A DNA stretch of 56,118 nt, from contig NZ_RWIM01000103.1 in NCBI RefSeq assembly GCF_009764645.1, positions 1 through 56,118 on the forward strand, given 5' to 3'. The stretch comes from Pseudomonas sp. PB106. Lineage in GTDB: Bacteria; Pseudomonadota; Gammaproteobacteria; Pseudomonadales; Pseudomonadaceae. The stretch's first letter is position 1. The number at the start of each line of letters is the position of its first letter. The notes below the pieces were generated by a model. It was not told where the DNA came from, made no database searches, and worked only from the letters and a program-made list of their open reading frames with translations. Positions 37,577-50,448 of this stretch are shown one piece after another. The translations under genes were made by a program, and so were the position numbers.

Positions 37577-38596
37577 ATGCTGGTGATGCGCCCCGCGCAA
37601 ATGGCTGATCTGGGCGAGGTACAGCGTCTGGCCGCGGACAGCCCGATTGGTGTCACTTCCTTGCCGGATGACGTGGAACGTCTGAGCGACAAGATCGCCG
37701 CGAGCGAAGCCTCGTTCGCCGCCGAAGTGAGCTTCAACGGCGAAGAGAGTTACTTCTTCGTCCTTGAAGATTCCACCACCGGCAAGCTGGTCGGTTGCTC
37801 GGCGATTGTCGCCTCGGCCGGTTACTCGGAGCCGTTCTACAGCTTCCGCAACGAGACCTTCGTCCACGCCTCCCGCGAGCTGAAGATCCACAACAAGATC
37901 CACGTGCTCTCGCAGTGCCACGACCTGACCGGCAACAGCTTGCTGACCAGTTTCTACGTGCAGCGCGAGTTGGTCGGTTCGCCGTGGTCCGAGCTCAACT
38001 CCCGTGGTCGTCTGTTGTTCGTTGCCAGCCACCCGGAGCGTTTCGCTGATTCGGTGGTGACCGAGATCGTTGGTTACAGCGACGAAAACGGTGATTCGCC
38101 ATTCTGGGATGCGATCGGTCGCAACTTCTTCGACCTCAACTACGCCGAAGCCGAACGTCTGTGCGGGCTGAAAAGCCGTACGTTCCTCGCCGAGCTGATG
38201 CCGCATTACCCGATCTACGTGCCGCTGCTGCCTGACTCCGCTCAAGAAGCGATGGGCCAGGTCCACCCGCGTGCGCAAATCACCTTCGACATCCTGATGC
38301 GCGAAGGCTTCGAGACCGATCACTACATCGACATTTTCGACGGTGGCCCGACCCTGCATGCACGGGTTTCGGGGATCCGTTCGATCGCCCAGAGCCGCGT
38401 AGTGCCAGTGAAGATTGGCGAGACGGTGAAAGGTGCCGGGCGCCAGTATCTGGTGGCCAACGCGCAGTTGCAGGATTACCGCGCGGTGTTGCTGGAGCTG
38501 GATTACGCGCCGGGCAAACCGGTGACTCTGGATCTGGAAGCGGCCGAAGCCCTGGGCGTCGGTGAAGGTGCCAGCGTGCGCCTGGTGGCGGTTTAA
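37577..38596 (+). CDS. aruF: Arginine N-succinyltransferase, alpha subunit
   Basis: 339 residues. With AruG it transfers succinyl from succinyl-CoA to the alpha-amino group of arginine, the first AST step. It matches AruG across its length in MLVMRPAQMADLGEVQRLA, FRNETFVHASRELKIHNKIHVLSQCHDLTGNSLLTSFYV, FWDAIGRNFFDLNYAEAERLCG and GQVHPRAQITFDIL. These shared blocks identify the AstA fold. ATTAAGGAGTGACACC gives a strong ribosome site. AruG follows after 51 bases. Confidence 0.95.
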   Translation: MLVMRPAQMADLGEVQRLAADSPIGVTSLPDDVERLSDKIAASEASFAAEVSFNGEESYFFVLEDSTTGKLVGCSAIVASAGYSEPFYSFRNETFVHASRELKIHNKIHVLSQCHDLTGNSLLTSFYVQRELVGSPWSELNSRGRLLFVASHPERFADSVVTEIVGYSDENGDSPFWDAIGRNFFDLNYAEAERLCGLKSRTFLAELMPHYPIYVPLLPDSAQEAMGQVHPRAQITFDILMREGFETDHYIDIFDGGPTLHARVSGIRSIAQSRVVPVKIGETVKGAGRQYLVANAQLQDYRAVLLELDYAPGKPVTLDLEAAEALGVGEGASVRLVAV

Positions 38597-38647
38597 CGCC
38601 TTAGCGAGTTTCACGGGTGGCGCAAGCGGCCCGTTTGAGGAGATAGC

Positions 38648-41139
<2,492 letters not shown>

Positions 41140-41146
41140 TGCCTAA

Positions 41147-41233
41147 TCGCTGGCAAGCCAGCTCCCACAGGGTTGGAGGCGTTGACACATTTTGTGTACG
41201 ACGCGATCACTGTGGGAGCTGGCTTGCCAGCGA
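41147..41233. repeat. REP/BIME pair
   Basis: TCGCTGGCAAGCCAGCTCCC and its inverted copy GGGAGCTGGCTTGCCAGCGA enclose a loop with the direct ACA/TGT-rich core. It lies between aruD and aruB inside the operon. Confidence 0.85.
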
Positions 41234-41302
41234 TGGCCGCACCGCGGTCTTGAAGAATAGTTACTGAAGCCTATAACAACAGATTCTCGTGGAGCCTCGC
41301 TG

Positions 41303-42649
41303 ATGAAATCCTATGAAGTCAATTTTGACGGTCTAGTGGGGCCGACCCATAACTACGGTGGTCTGTCCTACGGCAACGTTGCCTCCCAGAGCAACAGCCA
41401 GCAATCTTCGAACCCGAAGGAAGCGGCGCTGCAAGGTCTGGCGAAGATGAAAGCGCTGATGGAAATGGGCTTTCAGCAAGGCGTACTCGCGCCGCAGGAA
41501 CGTCCGGACGTGGCCGCTCTGCGCCGCCTGGGTTTCAGCGGCACCGACGCGCAAGTAATCGAGCGCGCCGCCAAAGAAGCCATGCCGCTGCTGGTTGCCA
41601 GTTGCTCGGCGTCGAGCATGTGGGTGGCCAACGCCGCCACGGTCAGCCCGAGTGCCGACACCGCTGACGGTCGCGTGCACTTCACCGCCGCCAACCTCAA
41701 CTGCAAATATCACCGCAGCATCGAGCACCCGACCACCAGCCGCGTGCTCGGCGCGATGTTCGCCAATCAGCAGCACTTCGCCCATCACGCCGCATTGCCG
41801 GCCGTGGCGCAGTTCGGCGACGAAGGCGCGGCCAACCACACGCGTTTCTGCCGTGAGTATGGCGAAGCAGGTGTCGAGTTCTTCGTGTTCGGCCGCAGTG
41901 CGTTCGACAACCGTTTCCCGGCGCCGCAGAAATACCCGGCACGCCAGACCCTCGAAGCGTCGCAAGCGGTTGCCCGCTTGCATGGTCTGCGTGATGAGGG
42001 CGTGGTCTACGCCCAGCAGAACCCGAACGTGATCGATCAGGGCGTGTTCCACAACGACGTGATCGCCGTGGGCAATGGCGAGGTGCTGTTCTATCACGAG
42101 GACGCGTTCCTCGACACCGAGTCGATGCTGGCCGAACTACAAGGCAAACTGGCCAAGGTCGGCGGCAACTTCCAGTCGGTGTGTGTGCCGCGTTCGGCAG
42201 TCACCGTGGATGACGCGGTGCGTTCCTACCTGTTCAATAGCCAGTTGCTCTCACGTCCTGATGGCTCGATGCTGTTGATCGTGCCGCAAGAGTGCCAAGC
42301 CAACGAGCGTGTCTGGGCTTACCTGCAAAGCCTGACCAGCTCCGGCGGCCTGATTCGCGAGGTCAAAGTCTTCGATCTCAAGCAAAGCATGCAGAACGGC
42401 GGTGGCCCGGCGTGCCTGCGACTGCGCGTCGCCCTCAACGAAACCGAACTGGCGGCCGTCAACCCAGGGGTTATCATGACGCCACCGTTGTACGGTTCGT
42501 TGACCGCATGGGTTGAAAAGCACTACCGCGACCGCCTGAGCGAAACCGATCTGGCGGATCCGCAATTGCTGCTTGAATGCCGGACGGCACTGGATGAACT
42601 GACGCAAATCCTTAAACTGGGCGCGGTTTATCCATTCCAGATCAATTGA
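41303..42649 (+). CDS. aruB: N-succinylarginine dihydrolase
   Basis: 448 residues. It removes two NH3 and CO2 from N-succinylarginine to give succinylornithine, AST step 2, with a Cys-His-Glu triad of the amidinotransferase fold. Visible family blocks are [63 protein letters not shown] and, near the C-terminus, [20 protein letters not shown], whose Cys matches the catalytic one of AstB. The ATG is preceded by GTGGAGCC. A 96-residue gene and aruE follow. Confidence 0.95.
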   Translation: MKSYEVNFDGLVGPTHNYGGLSYGNVASQSNSQQSSNPKEAALQGLAKMKALMEMGFQQGVLAPQERPDVAALRRLGFSGTDAQVIERAAKEAMPLLVASCSASSMWVANAATVSPSADTADGRVHFTAANLNCKYHRSIEHPTTSRVLGAMFANQQHFAHHAALPAVAQFGDEGAANHTRFCREYGEAGVEFFVFGRSAFDNRFPAPQKYPARQTLEASQAVARLHGLRDEGVVYAQQNPNVIDQGVFHNDVIAVGNGEVLFYHEDAFLDTESMLAELQGKLAKVGGNFQSVCVPRSAVTVDDAVRSYLFNSQLLSRPDGSMLLIVPQECQANERVWAYLQSLTSSGGLIREVKVFDLKQSMQNGGGPACLRLRVALNETELAAVNPGVIMTPPLYGSLTAWVEKHYRDRLSETDLADPQLLLECRTALDELTQILKLGAVYPFQIN

Positions 42650-42706
42650 TGGCCGGCGCGTCGCCTGAACGCGGCGCGCGGCTTGTCTCACCAAGAGAGT
42701 AAAAAC

Positions 42707-42997
42707 ATGAGCGATTCCCTGCAGCTGATCCTTGAAGACACCGACGGCACGCAACTGCAAACCTCGTGCACCCGCGTCGCGGTCATGTGGCAAGGCAAAG
42801 AGCTGTGGATCCAGCAGGACGGCCGTGGCCAACTGCTGATCGGCGTGGACGTTGAAGAAGGTGATGCCGAATACGCCAACCTGCTGCTGCGCCCATTGGC
42901 GACTAATCTGGTAAGTCTGCAACTGGAAATGGAACCGGCCGACGTCGGTGACGACGAAGACCACGTGCACGGCCCGGATTGCAACCACGACCACTAA
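42707..42997 (+). CDS. Small conserved protein between aruB and aruE (PA0900-like)
   Basis: 96 residues starting MSDSLQLILEDTDGTQLQTSC, with AGAGAGTAAAAAC upstream. Acidic throughout (pI low by inspection). It has one Cys (residue 20) and a C-terminal tail of alternating His, Asp and Cys (DVGDDEDHVHGPDCNHDH) that could bind a divalent metal. A small gene stands at the same place in the P. aeruginosa aru cluster. Its role in arginine catabolism is unknown. It is 12 bases before aruE, so the two are certainly co-transcribed. Confidence 0.85.
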   Translation: MSDSLQLILEDTDGTQLQTSCTRVAVMWQGKELWIQQDGRGQLLIGVDVEEGDAEYANLLLRPLATNLVSLQLEMEPADVGDDEDHVHGPDCNHDH

Positions 42998-43009
42998 GGA
43001 AACCGCTCT

Positions 43010-44020
43010 ATGCTCGCCCTCGGCAAACTGCTTGAACTGACCCTCGCCGGCCGCGAACCGGCGGAGAAGACTCAACTGACTGTCGAAGGCGTGCGTATGC
43101 GCTGGTTGAGCGAAGGTGCGCTGGAAGTTCGGCCACCGCAAGCGCGCGACAATGGCCTGGACCTGCTGCTGTCGGCAGGGATTCACGGCAACGAAACAGC
43201 GCCGATCGAATTGCTCGATCGGCTGCTGCACGACATCGCCCGCGGCGATCTGAAGCCGCGCGCACGCATTCTGTTCCTGTTCGGCAACCCCGAGGCGATT
43301 CGCAAAGGCGAGCGCTTCGTCGAGCAGGACGTCAATCGGCTGTTCAACGGCCGTCATGAACAAAGCAGTGGCTCGGAAGCGCTGCGAGCCTGTGAGCTGG
43401 AGCGATTGGCAGCGAGTTTCTTCAGCCTGCCGGATCGCCAACGTCTGCATTACGACCTGCACACGGCGATTCGCGGTTCGAAGATCGAGCAGTTCGCGCT
43501 CTATCCGTGGAAGGAAGGTCGCCAGCATTCCCGTGTTGAGCTGGCGCGTTTGCGCGCTGCCGGGATGGAAGCGGTGCTTTTGCAGAACAAACCGTCGATC
43601 GTGTTCAGCTCGTACACCTACGACAAGCTCGGTGCCGAGGCTTTCACCCTGGAACTGGGCAAGGCACGGCCATTCGGGCAGAACGACGGCGTTAACGTCT
43701 CGCTGCTGGAAACGCGCCTGAAGCAAATCATCGAAGGCAACGAGCCGGAAATGGCTGAGCCAGAGCTGGACGGTTTGCAGTTGTTCAGTGTCGCCCGGGA
43801 AATCATCAAGCACAGCGATGCATTCCGCCTGAACCTGCCGCAGGACATCGAAAACTTTTCAGAATTGGAAATGGGTTATGTGCTGGCCGAAGATCTCGCC
43901 AATACCCGCTGGATCATTGAGGAGGAGGGCGCGCGGATCATCTTCCCTAATCCCAAGGTCAAAAACGGCTTGCGCGCAGGCATCCTGATCATCCCGACCA
44001 CCGACGAAAATCTCGCCTGA
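43010..44020 (+). CDS. aruE: Succinylglutamate desuccinylase
   Basis: 336 residues. It hydrolyses N-succinylglutamate to succinate and glutamate, the last AST step, using a zinc site. Ligands are in [18 protein letters not shown] (His and Glu) and [20 protein letters not shown] (His). A likely catalytic Glu lies in the C-terminal third ([15 protein letters not shown]). The ATG follows GGAAACCGCTCT. It is related to AotO at 32615, but the two share only the metal motifs. The operon ends with a REP pair. Confidence 0.95.
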   Translation: MLALGKLLELTLAGREPAEKTQLTVEGVRMRWLSEGALEVRPPQARDNGLDLLLSAGIHGNETAPIELLDRLLHDIARGDLKPRARILFLFGNPEAIRKGERFVEQDVNRLFNGRHEQSSGSEALRACELERLAASFFSLPDRQRLHYDLHTAIRGSKIEQFALYPWKEGRQHSRVELARLRAAGMEAVLLQNKPSIVFSSYTYDKLGAEAFTLELGKARPFGQNDGVNVSLLETRLKQIIEGNEPEMAEPELDGLQLFSVAREIIKHSDAFRLNLPQDIENFSELEMGYVLAEDLANTRWIIEEEGARIIFPNPKVKNGLRAGILIIPTTDENLA

Positions 44021-44048
44021 CCCCAGTTTTCGGTTTCGACATATAACC

Positions 44049-44140
44049 CTGTGGGAGCGAGCTTGCTCGCGAATGCAATCTGACATTCAACATTTGAGTT
44101 GGCTGTCAGTCCGCTTTCGCGAGCAAGCTCGCTCCCACAG
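44049..44140. repeat. REP/BIME pair
   Basis: CTGTGGGAGCGAGCTTGCTC and its inverted copy GAGCAAGCTCGCTCCCACAG enclose a loop with an inner inverted pair (TGACATT / region of GGCTGTCAG). It separates convergent aruE and the lumazine synthase gene. Confidence 0.85.
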
Positions 44141-44177
44141 TGGAATGAGTGAGACCCAAGGCCTCACCCATGGGCTA

Positions 44178-44687
44178 TCAGACCGCTACCGCACGCGGCT
44201 CGGTGCGACGCAACGCACGAACCTTCTGCAACGTATCCGCGCAAGTCCGCGCCGCTTCCTGACCTTTATGCACGAAATGCTCGAAGAAGAACTTCTGATG
44301 CTCGTCGCCAGCATGGAAGTGATGCGGCGTCAGCGACACCGAGAACACCGGCACTTCGGTTTCCAGCTGAACCTGCATCAGGCCGCTGACCACCGACTGG
44401 GCAACGAACTCGTGACGGTAGATGCCACCGTCCACGACCAAGGCTGCAGCAACGATGCCGGCATAACGACCGGTCTTGGCCAACAACTTGGCGTGCAGGG
44501 GCATTTCAAAGGCACCGCCAACTTCGAAAATATCGATGTCCGATTCCTGATAACCCAAAGCAATCATCTCGGCGACGAAGCCTTTACGGCTCTGGTCGAC
44601 GATTTCCTTGTGCCAGCAGGCCTGGATGAACGCAACGCGTTCGCCGTGTGGGTGTTTGCTTTTGCTGTCGAAAGCGGTGGGTTGCAT
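44178..44687 (-). CDS. ribH: 6,7-dimethyl-8-ribityllumazine synthase, type II (RibH2-like)
   Basis: 169 residues. It condenses 3,4-dihydroxybutanone phosphate with the ribityl pyrimidine in the penultimate riboflavin step. The family blocks FIQACWHKEIVDQSRKGFVAEM, IDIFEVGGAFEMPLHAKLLA and VVDGGIYRHEFVAQSVVSGLMQVQLETEVPVFSVSLTPHHFH fit the second (Brucella/Mesorhizobium RibH2-like, decameric) branch rather than the 60-mer type. CAGGAGTCAGAAC precedes the ATG. It stands alone, away from any rib operon, and is preceded by an FMN riboswitch. A second, housekeeping ribH is expected elsewhere in the genome. Confidence 0.9.
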   Translation of the reverse strand: MQPTAFDSKSKHPHGERVAFIQACWHKEIVDQSRKGFVAEMIALGYQESDIDIFEVGGAFEMPLHAKLLAKTGRYAGIVAAALVVDGGIYRHEFVAQSVVSGLMQVQLETEVPVFSVSLTPHHFHAGDEHQKFFFEHFVHKGQEAARTCADTLQKVRALRRTEPRAVAV

Positions 44688-44792
44688 GTTCTGACTCCTG
44701 TTTGTGTGAAAAACAGGGCGTTATGAATCGAAAGGGATTCAAGGGTGCGCACACGCACAACATCGTGCGGACGGCCCTTTGGCGTTAATCCC

Positions 44793-44956
44793 GTTCTCTC
44801 TTCATCCGGACTATGACCGTCGGCCCCGGGATCACACCGGGTCTGCTGACCTTGCCGTTGATCACAACCGAAGTCGTGTTCGCCGCCAAGCGCTCGCGGG
44901 CTATGCGCATTGCGCGCAATTACCGCCGGTGGGGAATTGCACCCCGCCCTGAGAAC
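44793..44956 (-). promoter_or_regulatory. FMN riboswitch (RFN element) upstream of ribH
   Basis: Read on the minus strand, the closing P1 stem is GTTCTC / GAGAAC, and conserved RFN segments follow in order: CAGGGCGGGGTGCAATTCCC, CACCGGCGGTAAT, the variable arm, AGCCCGCGAGCG, GGTCAGCAGACCCGGTGTGA, and CGGGGCCGACGGTCATAGTC near the 3-prime end. The leader continues about 105 bases to ribH, with room for an expression platform. FMN binding should lower ribH expression. A perfect 7-bp hairpin (GCCGCCC / GGGCGGC, 44963-44982) lies just upstream. Confidence 0.93.
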
Positions 44957-45158
44957 GTTTTTGCCGCCCTTTCTCGGGCGGCGCAGCGTTTTTAACACAG
45001 ATTGTGTATCTGTGCATTGCGCCTTTCTGATGATTGCCATCGAATTTTCTGGCGGGAGAAAACGAAAATTCCTTGCACAAGGGTTGATTAATCCGCGCCA
45101 TGACCGCAGTAATCCCACTTCGTTAAGGGATTTCCCCTGCTGACTTGAGGCCAGGTTC

Positions 45159-46163
45159 ATGAGCGTTATCGATCTTCGCAGCGACACCGTCACCCAACCG
45201 ACTCCCGCCATGCTTGACGCGATGACTGCGGCAGACACCGGCGATGACGTGTACGGCGAAGATCCGACGGTCAATCGTCTTGAGGCCGAGCTGGCCAAAC
45301 GCCTGGGCTTCGCCGCCGCGCTGTTCGTGCCGACCGGGACCATGAGTAATCTGCTGGGGTTGATGGCGCACTGCGAGCGCGGCGACGAATACATCGTTGG
45401 TCAGCAGGCGCACACCTACAAATACGAGGGCGGCGGCGCGGCGGTGCTCGGTTCGATCCAGCCGCAGCCGCTGGAAGTGCAGGCCGATGGTTCGCTGGAT
45501 CTGGATCAGGTCGCGGCGGCGATCAAGCCTGACGACTTCCATTTCGCCCGTACGCGTTTGCTGGCGCTGGAAAACACCATGCAAGGCAAAGTGCTGCCGC
45601 TGGAGTATCTGGCGCACGCTCGCCGTTTCACCCAGGACAACGGCCTGCAATTGCATCTCGACGGCGCGCGCCTTTACAACGCGGCGGTCAGGCTGGGTGT
45701 TGATGCCCGGGAAATCACCCGGTATTTCGATTCGGTGTCGGTGTGCCTGTCCAAAGGCCTCGGCGCGCCGGTGGGGTCGGTGCTGTGCGGCGCCGAACAA
45801 CTGATCGGCAAGGCCCGGCGTTTGCGCAAGATGGTTGGCGGCGGCATGCGTCAGGCCGGACTGCTGGCGGCGGCGGGACTTTACGCGCTGGATCACAATG
45901 TCGAGCGTCTGGCGGATGACCACGCCAACGCGCAGTTTTTGGCCGATGGTCTGCGTGAAGCAGGTTTCATCGTCGAACCGGTGCAAACCAACATGGTTTA
46001 TGTGCAAATGGGTGACAAAGCCGAGGCGATCAAGGCGTTTGCCGCTGAACGCGGGATCAAGTTGAGCGCCGCTGCGCGTCTGCGTATGGTCACGCACATG
46101 GACGTCAATCGCTCGCAAATCGAGCAAGTGATCGCGACATTCGTCGAGTTTTCGCGCAAGTGA
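45159..46163 (+). CDS. ltaE: Low-specificity L-threonine aldolase
   Basis: 334 residues, PLP-dependent, fold type I. It cleaves L-threonine or L-allo-threonine to glycine and acetaldehyde. Seen: [39 protein letters not shown] at the N-terminus, [28 protein letters not shown] and the PLP Lys in [19 protein letters not shown]. Normal length. It is divergent from the FMN-riboswitch gene and followed by alaS on the same strand, with a separate promoter region between. Confidence 0.94.
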   Translation: MSVIDLRSDTVTQPTPAMLDAMTAADTGDDVYGEDPTVNRLEAELAKRLGFAAALFVPTGTMSNLLGLMAHCERGDEYIVGQQAHTYKYEGGGAAVLGSIQPQPLEVQADGSLDLDQVAAAIKPDDFHFARTRLLALENTMQGKVLPLEYLAHARRFTQDNGLQLHLDGARLYNAAVRLGVDAREITRYFDSVSVCLSKGLGAPVGSVLCGAEQLIGKARRLRKMVGGGMRQAGLLAAAGLYALDHNVERLADDHANAQFLADGLREAGFIVEPVQTNMVYVQMGDKAEAIKAFAAERGIKLSAAARLRMVTHMDVNRSQIEQVIATFVEFSRK

Positions 46164-46309
46164 CAGCGTTAGCCGTCCAATTGACCGTTTCTATCGTATA
46201 AACACGCTGTACCCCGCGCGCAGGGCCGATATAATGCGGCCCTTTGCCGTCGCTTCGTCTGTTGACGTTTCGAACAGGCCTTTGGCCGCAGCCTCCGTGG
46301 AAGAACCTA

Positions 46310-48928
46310 ATGAAAAGCGCAGAAATCCGTGAAGCCTTCCTTCGCTTCTTCGAAGAGCAAGGCCACACCCGTGTAGCCTCCAGCTCTTTGATTCCGGGCA
46401 ACGACCCAACCCTGCTGTTCACTAACGCGGGGATGAACCAGTTCAAGGACTGCTTCCTGGGCCAGGAAAAACGTGCGTACACCCGTGCGACCAGCAGCCA
46501 GAAATGCGTGCGTGCCGGTGGCAAGAACAGCGACCTGGAAAACGTCGGTTATACCGCTCGTCACCACACGTTCTTCGAAATGCTCGGTAACTTCAGCTTC
46601 GGTGACTATTTCAAGAAGGACGCGATTACCTACGCGTGGACCTTCCTGACCGGCGTTCTGCAACTGCCGAAGGAAAAACTCTGGGTCACCGTCTACGCCT
46701 CCGACGACGAAGCGTATGACATCTGGACCAAAGAAATCGGTGTGCCGGTCGAGCGCATGATCCGCATCGGCGACAACAAAGGCGCGCCATACGCCTCCGA
46801 CAACTTCTGGACCATGGGCGATACCGGCCCGTGCGGCCCGTGCACCGAGATTTTCTACGATCACGGCGACCACATCTGGGGCGGCCCACCGGGCTCGCCT
46901 GAAGAAGACGGCGACCGTTACATCGAGATCTGGAACAACGTGTTCATGCAGTTCAACCGCACCGCCGATGGCGTGTTGCATCCGTTGCCAGCACCGTCGG
47001 TCGACACCGGCATGGGCCTGGAGCGGATCAGCGCGGTGATGCAGCACGTCAATTCCAACTACGACATTGACCTGTTCAAGAACCTGCTGAAGGCCTCGGC
47101 TGAAGCTATCGGTTGCGAAAACGGCGACCAGTCTTCGCTCAAGGTTGTTTCCGACCACATTCGTTCTTGCGGTTTCCTGATCGCCGACGGCGTGCTGCCG
47201 TCCAATGAAGGCCGCGGTTATGTGCTGCGCCGGATCATCCGTCGCGCCTGCCGTCACGGTAACAAGCTGGGCGCCACTGGCAGCTTCTTCTACAAGATCG
47301 TCGCCGCACTGGTTGCCGAGATGGGCGAAGCCTTCCCGGAACTGAAGAAGCAGCAAAGCAACATCGAGCGCGTCCTGAAGGCTGAAGAAGAGCAGTTCTC
47401 CAAGACTTTGGAGCACGGCTTGAAGATTCTCGAGCAGGATCTACTGGAACTCAAAGGCACCGTGGTGCCGGGCGACGTGGTGTTCAAACTCTACGACACC
47501 TACGGTTTCCCGATGGACCTGACCGCTGACATCGCCCGTGAGCGCAGCCTGACTGTCGACGAAGCTGGCTTTGAGCGCGAGATGGAAGCCCAGCGTGTTC
47601 GTGCGCGTTCGGCCAGCTCGTTCGGTCTGGACTACAACACCTTGGTCAAGGTTGATGTGGCCACCGAGTTCACCGGCTACAAAGACACCAGCGGTTCGGC
47701 AAAAATCGTCGCTATCTATAAAGATGGCCAATCGGTCGACGTCTTGAATGAAGGCGAAGAGGCCGTGATCGTGCTGAACCAGACACCGTTCTACGCGGAG
47801 TCCGGCGGCCAGATCGGCGACTGCGGTTTCCTGCAGGCCGGCAGCGCACGTTTTGACGTGCGAGACACCACCAAGACTGGCGGCGCATTTCTGCACCACG
47901 GTGTCTTGGATTCGGGCAGCCTAACCATTGGCGCGCCGGTGGAAACTCACGTCGATGCCGAAGTGCGTCACGCCACCTCGCTGAACCACTCGGCCACGCA
48001 CTTGCTGCACGCTGCACTGCGTCAGGTATTGGGCGAGCACGTTCAGCAGAAAGGTTCGTTGGTCGATAGTCAGCGCCTGCGTTTCGACTTCAGCCACTTT
48101 GAAGCGATCAAGCCAGAGCAGATCAAGGCGCTGGAAGACATTGTCAACGCCGAGATTCGCAAGAACTCCGCTGTTGAAACCGAAGAAACCGACATCGAAA
48201 CCGCCAAGAACAAAGGCGCGATGGCGCTGTTCGGCGAGAAGTACGGCGACAACGTGCGCGTGTTGAGCATGGGCGGCGATTTCTCCGTCGAGCTGTGCGG
48301 CGGTATCCACGCCAACCGTACCGGCGACATCGGCCTGCTGAAAATCATCAGCGAGGGCGGTGTGGCTTCGGGCGTGCGTCGTATCGAAGCAGTGACCGGT
48401 GCTGCGGCACTGGCCTATTTGAATGCTGCAGAAGAACAACTCAAGGAAGCGGCCAGCCTGGTCAAGGGCAGCCGCGACAACCTGATCGACAAGCTGTCGG
48501 CTGTGCTCGAGCGCAACCGCCAACTGGAAAAGCAACTCGAGCAGTTGCAAGCCAAGGCGGCCAGCGCTGCGGGCGACGATCTGTCGGCCTCGGCACTCGA
48601 CGTCAAAGGCGTGAAGGTTTTGGCCGCACGTCTGGATGGTCAGGACGGCAAGGCACTGCTGGCGCTCGTCGATCAGCTGAAAAACAAACTCGGCCGCGCA
48701 GTGATCCTGCTCGGCGGTGTCCATGAGGAAAAGGTCGTTCTGGTTGCAGGCGTAACCAAAGACCTGACTGGCCAACTCAAAGCCGGTGATTTGATGAAAC
48801 AGGCTGCTGCGGCAGTGGGCGGGAAGGGCGGTGGTCGTCCGGACATGGCGCAGGGCGGCGGTGTCGACGCCGGCGCACTGGATGGCGCACTGGCGCTGAC
48901 CGTTCCATTCGTCGAGCAGGGTTTATAA
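46310..48928 (+). CDS. alaS: Alanyl-tRNA synthetase
   Basis: 872 residues, normal for a bacterial AlaRS. Class II catalytic core (motif region [70 protein letters not shown]), then the editing domain with HxxxH in [26 protein letters not shown] and the zinc motif [15 protein letters not shown], and finally the C-Ala domain with a coiled coil ([20 protein letters not shown]) and a Gly-rich tail. The chosen ATG at 46310 matches the family start [21 protein letters not shown] -10 at 46230-46235 lies about 75 bases upstream. lysC follows, as is typical for Pseudomonas. Confidence 0.97.
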   Translation: MKSAEIREAFLRFFEEQGHTRVASSSLIPGNDPTLLFTNAGMNQFKDCFLGQEKRAYTRATSSQKCVRAGGKNSDLENVGYTARHHTFFEMLGNFSFGDYFKKDAITYAWTFLTGVLQLPKEKLWVTVYASDDEAYDIWTKEIGVPVERMIRIGDNKGAPYASDNFWTMGDTGPCGPCTEIFYDHGDHIWGGPPGSPEEDGDRYIEIWNNVFMQFNRTADGVLHPLPAPSVDTGMGLERISAVMQHVNSNYDIDLFKNLLKASAEAIGCENGDQSSLKVVSDHIRSCGFLIADGVLPSNEGRGYVLRRIIRRACRHGNKLGATGSFFYKIVAALVAEMGEAFPELKKQQSNIERVLKAEEEQFSKTLEHGLKILEQDLLELKGTVVPGDVVFKLYDTYGFPMDLTADIARERSLTVDEAGFEREMEAQRVRARSASSFGLDYNTLVKVDVATEFTGYKDTSGSAKIVAIYKDGQSVDVLNEGEEAVIVLNQTPFYAESGGQIGDCGFLQAGSARFDVRDTTKTGGAFLHHGVLDSGSLTIGAPVETHVDAEVRHATSLNHSATHLLHAALRQVLGEHVQQKGSLVDSQRLRFDFSHFEAIKPEQIKALEDIVNAEIRKNSAVETEETDIETAKNKGAMALFGEKYGDNVRVLSMGGDFSVELCGGIHANRTGDIGLLKIISEGGVASGVRRIEAVTGAAALAYLNAAEEQLKEAASLVKGSRDNLIDKLSAVLERNRQLEKQLEQLQAKAASAAGDDLSASALDVKGVKVLAARLDGQDGKALLALVDQLKNKLGRAVILLGGVHEEKVVLVAGVTKDLTGQLKAGDLMKQAAAAVGGKGGGRPDMAQGGGVDAGALDGALALTVPFVEQGL

Positions 48929-48938
48929 GACGGCCCGT

Positions 48939-48965
48939 CGGGCCCGCAGTCTAGTGGCGGGCCCG
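48939..48965. terminator. Stem-loop between alaS and lysC
   Basis: A perfect 9-bp stem CGGGCCCGC / GCGGGCCCG with a 9-base loop, 11 bases past the alaS stop. No T-run follows, so it more likely shapes or partly attenuates the alaS-lysC transcript than ends it. Confidence 0.55.
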
Positions 48966-49018
48966 GCGGCTGTTCGAGTGATTATTGGGCGCCCTTCATG
49001 GGCAGAGGCGGCTTTGAA

Positions 49019-50260
49019 ATGGCTTTGATCGTACAGAAATTTGGAGGCACCTCGGTCGGTACTGTCGAGAGAATCGAGCAGGTCGCCGACAAGGTTAAGA
49101 AATTCCGCGATGCCGGCGATGACCTGGTGGTTGTGCTGTCTGCAATGAGCGGCGAAACCAACCGTCTGATCGATCTGGCCAAGCAAATCAGTGGTGACGG
49201 CCAACCGGTTCCGCGTGAGCTGGATGTGATCGTTTCCACTGGTGAGCAGGTGACGATTGCCCTGTTGGCCATGGCGCTGATCAAGCGCGGTGTGCCGGCG
49301 GTGTCGTACACCGGTAATCAGGTGCGGATCCTGACGGACAGTGCGCACAATAAAGCGCGTATCTTGCAGATTGATGACCAGAAGATTCGTGGTGATCTGA
49401 AAGCAGGTCGCGTGGTGGTTGTCGCCGGTTTCCAGGGCGTCGACGAGCACGGCAACATCACCACCCTCGGTCGTGGCGGTTCCGACACTACCGGCGTGGC
49501 ACTGGCTGCTGCGTTGAAGGCTGACGAGTGCCAGATCTACACCGACGTCGATGGTGTCTACACCACTGACCCGCGTGTGGTATCGGTCGCTCAGCGCCTG
49601 GACAAGATTACCTTTGAAGAGATGCTGGAAATGGCCAGCCTCGGTTCCAAGGTGTTGCAGATCCGCGCGGTGGAATTCGCCGGCAAGTACAACGTTCCGC
49701 TGCGCGTACTGCACAGCTTCAAGGAGGGTCCGGGCACCCTCATTACTATTGATGAAGAGGAAACCATGGAACAGCCGATCATTTCCGGCATCGCTTTCAA
49801 CCGCGATGAAGCCAAGCTGACCATCCGTGGCGTGCCAGACACCCCGGGCGTGGCGTTCAAGATTCTCGGCCCGATCAGTGCCGCGAACATCGAAGTCGAC
49901 ATGATCGTGCAGAATGTCGCGCACGATAACACCACCGACTTCACCTTCACCGTGCACCGCAACGACTACCAGGCCGCACAGAACGTGCTGGAAAACACCG
50001 CTCGCGAGATCGGTGCCCGTGAAGTGGTTGGCGACACCAAGATTGCCAAGGTCTCGATCGTTGGCGTCGGCATGCGTTCCCACGCTGGCGTGGCCAGCCG
50101 CATGTTCGAATCCCTGGCAAAAGAAAGCATTAATATCCAGATGATCTCGACTTCGGAAATAAAGGTTTCCGTGGTGATTGAAGAGAAGTACCTGGAACTG
50201 GCCGTGCGCGCCCTGCACACGGCTTTCGAACTGGATGCTCCGGCCCGTCAAGGCGAGTAA
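49019..50260 (+). CDS. lysC: Aspartokinase (alpha and internal beta forms)
   Basis: 413 residues. It phosphorylates aspartate, the first step to lysine, threonine and methionine. Kinase domain: ALIVQKFGGTSVGTVERIEQVADKV, LSAMSGETNRLIDLAKQ and TLGRGGSDTTGVALAAALKADECQIYTDVDGVYTTDPR. Two ACT domains follow from about residue 260 (IISGIAFNRDEAKLTIRGVPDTPG, VSIVGVGMRSHAGVASRMFESLAKESINIQMISTSEIKVSVVIEE). An in-frame ATG at 49766 (residue 250) has GAGG five bases upstream and would give a 164-residue beta subunit, as in Bacillus and Corynebacterium LysC. A terminator follows; rsmA lies 188 bases past the stop. Confidence 0.95.
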   Translation: MALIVQKFGGTSVGTVERIEQVADKVKKFRDAGDDLVVVLSAMSGETNRLIDLAKQISGDGQPVPRELDVIVSTGEQVTIALLAMALIKRGVPAVSYTGNQVRILTDSAHNKARILQIDDQKIRGDLKAGRVVVVAGFQGVDEHGNITTLGRGGSDTTGVALAAALKADECQIYTDVDGVYTTDPRVVSVAQRLDKITFEEMLEMASLGSKVLQIRAVEFAGKYNVPLRVLHSFKEGPGTLITIDEEETMEQPIISGIAFNRDEAKLTIRGVPDTPGVAFKILGPISAANIEVDMIVQNVAHDNTTDFTFTVHRNDYQAAQNVLENTAREIGAREVVGDTKIAKVSIVGVGMRSHAGVASRMFESLAKESINIQMISTSEIKVSVVIEEKYLELAVRALHTAFELDAPARQGE

Positions 50261-50272
50261 TTCCATTTCTTG

Positions 50273-50305
50273 AAGGGCGCGGTCTGACCGCGCCCTTTAT
50301 TTTTT
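50273..50305 (+). terminator. Rho-independent terminator of lysC
   Basis: The 11-bp stem AAGGGCGCGGT / ACCGCGCCCTT with a 3-base loop (CTG) is followed by TTATTTTTT. It starts 12 bases past the lysC stop. Confidence 0.92.
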
Positions 50306-50448
50306 GAATGGCGCGAGCCCCTGAACTGTTCTTTTGCTCGCGCTGGTCAATACTCAGGCATGTAGGGCTACGATCGCTCCGGTTGTAGGTCGGGTGCCTT
50401 TTTTTTGCAGACTGTTGTCCCTGAACTGAATTGCGTGAGGAGAAAGGT

